Of a DNA stretch of 64,000 nt, positions 58,642-64,000 are shown one piece after another. Both the position numbers and the translations under genes were made by a program. Origin of the DNA: Streptomyces griseocarneus (lineage in GTDB: Bacteria; Actinomycetota; Actinomycetes; Streptomycetales; Streptomycetaceae); assembly GCA_003674045.1 (NCBI GenBank), contig PENC01000003.1, positions 310,001 through 374,000 on the forward strand, in the 5' to 3' direction. How positions within the stretch are numbered: position 1 is the stretch's first letter; every line of letters starts with the position of its first letter. The notes under the pieces are model-generated. The model was not told the origin of the DNA and ran no database searches. It saw nothing but the letters and a program-made list of their open reading frames with translations.

Positions 58642-59724
58642 ATGAACCCCTCGGCAGCCGCCGTCACCGAAGCGCGTCTCGCCGCGCACCGGAGCCGCTT
58701 CGACGCCGCCTTCGAGGCGTACTTCACCCGGCTGGCGGCGACGTTCGACACTCCGCCGCAGGGCCGCTTCACGCCCCGGTGCCTGGAGCTGCTGCGCGAC
58801 CTGTCCCTGCGCGGCGGCAAGCGGCTTCGCGTGGTCCTGCTCCACGAGGCGGCCCGCCTGGTGACCACCGAGGACGTGCCCGGTCTGACGGAGGCCGCGC
58901 TCAGTGTCGAACTGCTCCAGACGCACGGGCTCGTCCACGACGACATCATCGACGACTCGCCCGTGCGCCGCGGCGGCCCCTCGACGTACTACGCCTACCG
59001 GCGTGCCCTCCCCGGACACGAGCACACCGCCCTCGGCCTGACCGTGCTGGCCGGGGACCTCGCCGCCTTCCTGTCCCTGCGGGTCCTGCTGGAGGCGGAC
59101 ATTCCCGCCCCGCTGCGGCAGGCCATGCTGGAGGTGCAGACCCGCGCGGCCACCGACGCGGTCGTCGGCCAGATCCTCGACCTGGAGCGGGACTTCGAGG
59201 ACCTGCCGGACGAGGAGCTGCTGCACGCCGTCACCGAGTACAAGTCCACCCGGTACTCCATCCTGGCCCCGCTGCGCCTCGGACTCCTCGCCGCGGGCGA
59301 GGACCTCGAACCCCACGACGCGCGCCTGCGCCGCTACGCCACCCTGGTCGGCATCTGCGGGCAACTGCGCGACGACTACCTCGACCTCTTCGGCGACGAC
59401 TCCGCCCTGGACAAGCCCCCGGGCGGCGACCTGCGCGCGGGCCGTCGCACCTATGCCCTCCGCGCGATCCTGGAACAGGCCGATGCGGCCGACCGGGCCG
59501 TCGTCGAAGCCGCCCTCGGCGACCCCGACTGCACGCCCGGAACCGTCGAACGCGTCCGCGAGATCGCCCGCCGCCAGGGCACCGACGCCCGACTCCGCGC
59601 GGACCTGACCCGCTACGCCGAACGCGCCGCCGCCGAGGCGTCCGGCTGGGGCGAGTGGTGGCGGGAGGAGGCCGTGGGACTGTTCGCGCACCTGCCGCTG
59701 CGCATCGCCCGGGGAGTCGAGTGA
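58642..59724 (+). CDS. Polyprenyl (geranylgeranyl-type) diphosphate synthase
   Basis: A 360-residue protein. ATG 58642 has AGGAAAGG 5 nt upstream; an upstream extension of the frame carries only the GNAT-like remnant. It contains GGKRLR near residue 55, the first aspartate-rich motif DDIIDD (about 98-103) and the second LRDDYLDLFGDD (about 245), both needed to bind Mg and diphosphate. It condenses isopentenyl diphosphate with an allylic primer. The residues before the first motif (THGLVH) lack the aromatic that limits chains to C15, so a C20 or longer product is likely. No terpene cyclase, phytoene synthase or prenyltransferase is visible nearby. The partner may be lost or distant. It converges with the M16 peptidase remnant. 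Confidence 0.92.
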   Translation: MNPSAAAVTEARLAAHRSRFDAAFEAYFTRLAATFDTPPQGRFTPRCLELLRDLSLRGGKRLRVVLLHEAARLVTTEDVPGLTEAALSVELLQTHGLVHDDIIDDSPVRRGGPSTYYAYRRALPGHEHTALGLTVLAGDLAAFLSLRVLLEADIPAPLRQAMLEVQTRAATDAVVGQILDLERDFEDLPDEELLHAVTEYKSTRYSILAPLRLGLLAAGEDLEPHDARLRRYATLVGICGQLRDDYLDLFGDDSALDKPPGGDLRAGRRTYALRAILEQADAADRAVVEAALGDPDCTPGTVERVREIARRQGTDARLRADLTRYAERAAAEASGWGEWWREEAVGLFAHLPLRIARGVE

Positions 59725-59758
59725 CCGCGATCGTGGAAGCCACGGCAGGGCGAAGACG

Positions 59759-60428
59759 CTACGCCGTGACCGGGGACACGGTCACCCCGGCCGCCCGGTC
59801 GGGGCGCAGCCAGTCCTGCGCCGCGCGCCGCAGTTCGTCGGGGGTGACGGCGCGGAGCCTGTCGGCCCGGTTCCACAGCCGGGCATGCGGGAGGCCGAGC
59901 GACCGGACGCGGGTGAGGGTGGCCGCCGGCCCGCTTTGCGTGGCGAGGGAAGCGGCCAGGGTGCCGCAGGCATGGCCCACCGCGCGGTTCAGCTCCTCGT
60001 CCGGTACCGGCTGTGTCCGCAGTCGTTCGATCTCCTCCATGAGCAGGCGCCGGGCGGCCTCGTGCCTCGTCGTCGTGCAGTGCCCGGCGTACCGCGGCCG
60101 CTGCCGTGGCGGAGTGGTCGTTCCGTTCCTCCACTGCGCGGGCGGTGAGTACCTCGGCGTGGTCGGCGAGCCGGTCGGGGTCGCCGGTCGCCCGGGCCAG
60201 GCGGCGGGAGAGTCCCCGCAGGAGGCCGGTCCAGCCGTCTTCGAGGCAGGTCAGGGTCCACAACAGGCCGTGGTTGTACGGGGCGACCTGGAGACGTCCG
60301 CCGTGCCGGGCGACGGCGAGGGCTGTCCCGTCGAACGCGGTCACGGTCCCGGCCGGCAGGCTCGCGCACGCGGCGGCGCCGTCGGGCGCACCCGGGAGCG
60401 GGCGCAGCGGAGCGAACCCGCTGACGTC
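59759..60428 (-). pseudogene. Frameshifted, truncated M16 (insulinase-type) peptidase remnant
   Basis: Read leftward, two frames carry consecutive parts of one protein. One is FDGTALAVARHGGRLQVA...ALHDDE (about 60414-60070). The other is HEAARRLLMEEIERLR...LRPDRAAGVTVSP (about 60065-59759). They join if one base is lost or gained near 60058-60070. The sequence corresponds to the C-terminal part of an M16 family protein. The zinc-binding HxxEH half is missing, because the 5' end stops where an IS3 transposase tail begins. It is therefore a dead remnant, unless the frameshift is a sequencing error and the N-terminal half exists elsewhere. Confidence 0.7.
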
Positions 60429-60536
60429 CACTCGGCGATCAAGGCCGAGTACATCCACCGGCACTGCTTCGCCACCCGCGCCGAGGCCAGGCTGAAGATC
60501 GCCAAGTGGATCACGGACTTCTTGAGCTGTTCCTGA
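60429..60536 (+). mobile_element. IS3-family transposase C-terminal fragment
   Basis: Thirty-five codons plus stop read HSAIKAEYIHRHCFATRAEARLKIAKWITDF..., the typical end of the catalytic domain of an IS3-type OrfB with its ATRAEAR helix. The expected downstream RRRHSxxG segment has been replaced by LSCS and a stop. No terminal inverted repeats or target duplication are visible. This is a scar left by an old insertion and deletion. Confidence 0.7.
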
Positions 60537-60580
60537 CGGAAACCCCGGTCACCCGCCGACGGGCCCGCTATACAGACGGA

Positions 60581-61186
60581 ATGAATTCCTCGAACGGCTC
60601 CCGTCGTCACTTCCTGCGTACGGCGGCCGCGGTCGCCCCGCTCTCCGCGCTCGGCGCGTTCGCCCCTCCCGCGAGTGCCCGGCCGCGAGACCGGAACGGG
60701 GACTGGCCCGCGGACCTCGAGGACGCGGTGGAGCGCGCGATGCCCGTCGCCGTGGACCGGGCCCGGCAGGCCCGCCGGCCCTTCGGGGCCGTACTGGTCG
60801 ACGCCGGGAGCGGGGCCGTCGTGACCGGGGCCCGCAACACCTCGGACCTCTCCGGTGACGTCACGGCGCACGCCGAGGTCAACCTGCTGCGCAAGGCCGC
60901 CGACGAGGGCCTGGACCTCCCCTCGCACGTGGTCGTCACCACCGCCGAGCCCTGTGCGATGTGCGCGGGCGCGATCCTGTGGGCCAAGGTGCGGGGCGTC
61001 GCCTACGGCACCTCCGTCGCCCGGCTCGTCTCCTACGGGATGCCGCAGATCGACCTGTCCTTCGCCGACATCGCCCGGCACTCACGCGTGGCCGAGCCGC
61101 CCGCGGTGCTCGGTGACGTACGGGCGGACCTCACCGACCCCCTCTACCGCCGGTTCATGGCATCGATCGGCGGTGCGTCGGCGTGA
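60581..61186 (+). CDS. Tat-exported nucleoside/nucleotide deaminase-like protein
   Basis: A 201-residue protein from ATG 60581; a 25-codon upstream extension lacks sense as a leader. The N-terminus has a twin-arginine signal (SRRHFLRTAAAVAPLSALGAFA, with a likely cut after the ASA at 31-33). The mature part is a CDA-fold deaminase: HAE at 97-99 (zinc His and catalytic Glu) and PCAMC at 124-128 (zinc cysteines). The closest cytosolic relatives are guanine deaminase and tRNA adenosine deaminase types; substrate unknown. Export by Tat fits a protein folded around zinc before secretion. It is followed by a 14-bp-stem bidirectional terminator. Unrelated to the PKS as far as I can see. Confidence 0.88.
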   Translation: MNSSNGSRRHFLRTAAAVAPLSALGAFAPPASARPRDRNGDWPADLEDAVERAMPVAVDRARQARRPFGAVLVDAGSGAVVTGARNTSDLSGDVTAHAEVNLLRKAADEGLDLPSHVVVTTAEPCAMCAGAILWAKVRGVAYGTSVARLVSYGMPQIDLSFADIARHSRVAEPPAVLGDVRADLTDPLYRRFMASIGGASA

Positions 61187-61192
61187 ATCCCG

Positions 61193-61230
61193 CCGGGCCC
61201 GGCGCACCACAGAGGATGCGCCGGGCCCGG
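61193..61230. terminator. Bidirectional hairpin terminator between the deaminase and P450 genes
   Basis: Perfect 14-bp stem CCGGGCCCGGCGCA / TGCGCCGGGCCCGG with a 10-nt loop. It sits between two convergent genes (ends at 61186 and 61242), so it can serve both. Confidence 0.85.
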
Positions 61231-61241
61231 CCGTCGGTACG

Positions 61242-62468
61242 TCACCAGGTGACGGGAATCCCCGCCGCCATGATCGCCATCCGGTGGGGGTGCCAGGGCA
61301 CCTCCGCCGCCGGTACCGCGAGCCGGATGCCGGGCAGGCGGTCGAGGAGGACCCGGAAGGCCGTGCCGGACTGATGGCGCACCAGGTGCGCGCCGGGACA
61401 GTGGTGGCGGCCGTACCCGAACCGCAGATGGGGGTTGGGGGAGCGGGCCGGGTCGAACGCCTCGGGGTCGGAGAACGCGGCCGGGTCGAAGTTGACCGCG
61501 TCCAGTTGCAGCAGCACCAGATCGCCTTCCTTCACCGACGCCGGACCCAGCTCCGCGTCCCGGGTGACGAAGCGCGGGATCGCGTTCCCCAGCACGACGC
61601 TGCACCGCAGCAGCTCCTCCACACACTGCGGCATCGTCTCCGGGCGGGCCCGCACCGCGCTCATCACCTCGGGCTTCTGCAGGAGGTTGAACGCCGCCAC
61701 CCCCAGGAAGCTCGCGAAGTCCTCGTAGCCACTGACGAAGAGGACGGAGACGATGTTCGACAACTGTCGGTCCGTCAGCCCCTGGTGTCCGGCGTTGAGG
61801 TCGGCGAGGCGGTCCGCCAGGCCGCGCGGCTCGCCGGGGCGGCGTGCGGCCATGTGCTCCTGCATATGGACGCGGATCTCCTCCCAGTTGCGGGCGAGCT
61901 CCTCGTCCGAGTACGTGACCATCGTCAGGTCCTTGTCGGCGCGCTCGGCCAGCCAGGCGCGGTCCGCGAACGGCAGGCCGAGCAGGCGGCACATGCACTT
62001 GGCCGCCACCCACTCCGCGAAGTGGTGCTGCAGATCGCCCGGCGCCCCCTCCCGGACCATCGCGTCCAGGCCCTCCCGCGTGGCCTCGGCGACCCACTCG
62101 TCGGGCAGCTCCGGCTGGTTGCGCCCGAGCGCCTTGAGTACTTCGTCGCGCAGCCCGGCCCGCTGCAGATGGTTCATGGCGTCCAGCAGCTCCGGTGCCA
62201 GGATCGGGGCGTCCTGCGTCGGGCTGTCGGTCTCGCCCAGCACGGAGCGGGCGAACGACCGGTCCCGCAGCGCGTGCTGTGCCAGTTCATAGCCGGTGAC
62301 CAGCCATGCCTCGCCGCCGGAGTTGGTGCCGACCCGGGCCACGGGACAGCGGCCGCGCAGCTCGGTGAGCTCGGGGGCGAGCCGGTCGCCGTCGGTGCTG
62401 AACGGATAGCGCGGAAGCGGCTCCTCGCGCGGGGCCTCGTCGGTCACGGGTGCCTGTGGTGCGGTCAT
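61242..62468 (-). CDS. Cytochrome P450 with atypical I-helix
   Basis: A 408-residue protein read leftward from ATG 62468. The haem loop FGYGRHHCPG (Cys near residue 358) and ExxR (EELLR) are normal. The I-helix reads SGYEDFASFLG near residue 245, where most P450s have AGxE/DTT. The threonine that helps deliver protons to the haem-bound oxygen is replaced by Asp-Phe. P450s with such changes often catalyse phenol coupling, carbon-carbon bond formation or other non-hydroxylating reactions; that is inference. It is the last gene of a leftward operon, 43 bp after another P450. No ferredoxin gene is visible. Relation to the PKS is unknown. Confidence 0.92.
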   Translation of the reverse strand: MTAPQAPVTDEAPREEPLPRYPFSTDGDRLAPELTELRGRCPVARVGTNSGGEAWLVTGYELAQHALRDRSFARSVLGETDSPTQDAPILAPELLDAMNHLQRAGLRDEVLKALGRNQPELPDEWVAEATREGLDAMVREGAPGDLQHHFAEWVAAKCMCRLLGLPFADRAWLAERADKDLTMVTYSDEELARNWEEIRVHMQEHMAARRPGEPRGLADRLADLNAGHQGLTDRQLSNIVSVLFVSGYEDFASFLGVAAFNLLQKPEVMSAVRARPETMPQCVEELLRCSVVLGNAIPRFVTRDAELGPASVKEGDLVLLQLDAVNFDPAAFSDPEAFDPARSPNPHLRFGYGRHHCPGAHLVRHQSGTAFRVLLDRLPGIRLAVPAAEVPWHPHRMAIMAAGIPVTW

Positions 62469-62511
62469 GGGGTACGGCCTTTCTTCCGGCTCTCTCCTGA
62501 AGCGGGGGAAT

Positions 62512-63762
62512 TCACCAGCGCACCGGCAGCCGTGCCGGGGCGCGCAACGGGGTCGACTCGTCCCAGGGGACCGACTCCGCGGGTACCGCGAGCTCGATGC
62601 CGGGCAGCCGTTCCAGCAGCACCTGGATCGCGGTGGCCAGCTGCAGCCGGGTCAGATGCCCGCCGGTGCAGGCGTGCGGGCCGTGCCCGAACGCCACGTG
62701 CGCGTTCGGCGACCGGGTCAGGTCCAGCCGGTCCGGGTCGGCGAACGCCTCCGGGTCGCGGTTGGCCGACGCCGGTACGGGGACGACCGCGTCACCGGCC
62801 CGGACGCGCTGCCCGTGCAGCGTGAAGTCCTCCTTGGCGACGAGGATGTTGATGGCGTTCATCAACGGCACGTACCGCAGCAGCTCCTCCACCGCGGTGC
62901 CGACCGTCGTCGGCTCGTCCCGCAGCCGCCGCAGCTGGCCGGGGTGGGTGAGCAGGGCGAGGAAGGCGTTGCCGGTGTGCTGGATGTTGGTCTTGTAGCC
63001 GGCCATCAGCATGGTGACGACGAAGCTGACGACGTCCTCCCGGGTCAGCTCGCCCCCCGGCCGGCGGCTCTCCGCCAGCAGCAGGTGGATGTAGTCCTCG
63101 CCTTTCCCCTGCCGCTCCTTGCGGGAGATGAGCTCCGACGCGTAGTCCTGCAGCGCGTACAGCGAGGCCAGCACCTCCTCCATCGTCAGCCCCGAGGCGC
63201 CGAGCAAGGCGAGGGTGTGCGGCAGATAGACGTCGCGGTCCTCGTGCGGCAGCCCGACGGTCTCGCACAGCACCCGCAGCGGCAGCGGCTCGACGTACGC
63301 GGCGACGAGGTCCGCCGTGCCGTCCTCCGCCCCCGCCACCATGGCGTCGGCCAGCTCCTCCGCCATGACCCGGATCCGGGGAGCCATGAACTCCAGCCGC
63401 CGTCGGCCGAACAGCGGCAGGACGGCGCGGCGCACGCGCTCGTGGTGCTCCCCGGTCATCTCCAGGAAGGTCGGCAGGCACGGCGGCGGCGCGCCCTCCC
63501 CCTCGCGGGGCGGCCAGGCCGACAACAGCGGCCGTTCCAGCCGCGGATCGGCGAACGCGGCCCGCGCGTCCGCGTACCGGCTGAGCAGCCAGGCCGTCTC
63601 GCCGTTGCGCAGCTGCGCCTTGGCCACGGGCTGCTCGGCGCGCAGCCGGGCGTAACCGCAGGGCGGCCCCGCGGTGCCGGGTTCCACGGCCGGGACCTCG
63701 ATGACGGTGTCCTCGACGTCCTCGGCGCCGGTGTCTGCGGTGACGGTGCCGGGCTCGCTCAT
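62512..63762 (-). CDS. Cytochrome P450
   Basis: A 416-residue protein from ATG 63762, whose ATGA overlaps the stop of the preceding gene by 4 bp and has GGAGG upstream, so translation is coupled. I-helix AGYKTN near residue 253 (Thr kept, acid replaced by Lys), ExxR in EELLRYVP, and haem loop FGHGPHACTG (Cys near 366). The N-terminal 30 residues are acidic and probably disordered. It is paired with the P450 at 61242-62468. Two different P450s in tandem behind an unrecognised gene suggest a small separate biosynthetic operon rather than polyketide tailoring. Substrate unknown. Confidence 0.92.
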   Translation of the reverse strand: MSEPGTVTADTGAEDVEDTVIEVPAVEPGTAGPPCGYARLRAEQPVAKAQLRNGETAWLLSRYADARAAFADPRLERPLLSAWPPREGEGAPPPCLPTFLEMTGEHHERVRRAVLPLFGRRRLEFMAPRIRVMAEELADAMVAGAEDGTADLVAAYVEPLPLRVLCETVGLPHEDRDVYLPHTLALLGASGLTMEEVLASLYALQDYASELISRKERQGKGEDYIHLLLAESRRPGGELTREDVVSFVVTMLMAGYKTNIQHTGNAFLALLTHPGQLRRLRDEPTTVGTAVEELLRYVPLMNAINILVAKEDFTLHGQRVRAGDAVVPVPASANRDPEAFADPDRLDLTRSPNAHVAFGHGPHACTGGHLTRLQLATAIQVLLERLPGIELAVPAESVPWDESTPLRAPARLPVRW

Positions 63763-64000
63763 GCGGTCGCCTCCGAGGGGCGGGCAGCGGGGCGGGGGAG
63801 GTAGCCGGAGGCGAAGAAGTACTCCAGGTAGCGGTCCAGCAGGGCGGCGTCGACCGGCGGGCACTCCAGCCCGCTGCCGGCCAGCGCCGCCTCGGCGTTG
63901 CGCCGCCCCAGCACCGGGAACGTGCCCTTCAGGTACATCTCCTTGACGGACATGTCCGCTGTGCGACTGCGGTCCACGCACAGCGACACGAACGGCGCCG
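63759..64000 (-). CDS. Unrecognised protein, C-terminal part only (continues beyond the right edge)
   Basis: The frame is open at the right edge and ends at 63759, overlapping the P450 start by 4 bp. About 80 residues are visible: APFVSLCVDRSRTADMSVKE..., then MYLKGTFPVLGRRNAEAAL and LLDRYLEYFFASGYLPRP. There is no membrane segment and no motif I can name. It is the first visible gene of the two-P450 operon, so it may be the enzyme that makes the P450 substrate. I give no function. Confidence 0.7.
   Translation of the reverse strand, partial: APFVSLCVDRSRTADMSVKEMYLKGTFPVLGRRNAEAALAGSGLECPPVDAALLDRYLEYFFASGYLPRPAARPSEATA

Noticed and set aside
59613..60464. A single intact 283-residue - strand gene
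   Set aside because: Only the first part resembles M16 sequence; after about 60070 the frame turns to nonsense while the true continuation moves to another frame. Treated as a pseudogene.
58278..60536. A 752-codon + strand frame spanning the polyprenyl synthase gene
   Set aside because: It runs out of frame through the clearly real synthase. Only its last 35 codons, the transposase tail, make sense.

Overview
The window is very GC-rich actinomycete DNA with strong G/C third-position bias and mixed ATG/GTG starts. It is most probably from a Streptomyces-like organism. About 55 kb is one end of a modular type I polyketide cluster on the + strand. The last 8.5 kb holds unrelated chromosomal genes, gene remnants and part of a second, P450-containing operon on the - strand.

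PKS part (1-53684). Four collinear PKS genes are separated by only 44-58 bp, so they are probably one transcript. PKS1 enters the window inside an AT domain; its loading module and first module(s) lie upstream. I letter the modules A-J. PKS1 = A (AT-DH-ER-KR-ACP, KS off the left edge), B (KS-AT-DH-KR-ACP), C (KS-AT-DH-KR-ACP, KR dead). PKS2 = D (DH-KR), E (malonyl, DH-KR), F (DH-ER-KR), G (DH and KR both dead). PKS3 = H (malonyl, DH-KR), I (KR only, A-type). PKS4 = J (malonyl, A-type KR) plus the terminal thioesterase. Coiled-coil N-termini and matching C-terminal docking tails fix the order PKS1 to PKS4.

Reading the domains back from the thioesterase gives this chain: C2 H2, C3 OH, C4 Me, C5 OH, C6=C7, C8 alkyl, C9 ketone, C10 Me (probable), C11 H2, C12=C13, C14(Me)=C15, C16 Me, C17 ketone, C18 Me, C19 OH (if the degenerate DH of module B is inactive), C20 Me, C21 H2. 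Apart from C9, this closely follows the leptomycin/kazusamycin/anguinomycin skeleton, including the 17-ketone, the 12,14-diene and the 5-OH used for the delta-lactone. Leptomycins have a Z C8=C9 alkene where this line should leave a ketone. The product may therefore be a leptomycin relative oxidised at C9, or a macrolactone built on the same chain. This is inference from motifs.

Tailoring part (53762-55503). A SnoaL/LinA-fold protein and a cytochrome P450 follow the thioesterase in the same operon. They are plausible late dehydration (C2=C3) and terminal oxidation enzymes.

Flank (55512-64000). The contents are a WYL-family repressor divergent from an F420/NADP-type oxidoreductase gene with a clear inverted-repeat operator between them, a VOC-fold protein, a small conserved protein, and a polyprenyl diphosphate synthase. 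After these come a frameshifted M16 peptidase remnant abutting an IS3-type transposase tail, a Tat-exported deaminase, and a - strand operon (unrecognised gene, then two P450s, one lacking the usual I-helix threonine). Three strong hairpin terminators separate these units. No RNA genes, CRISPR arrays or attachment sites were found.
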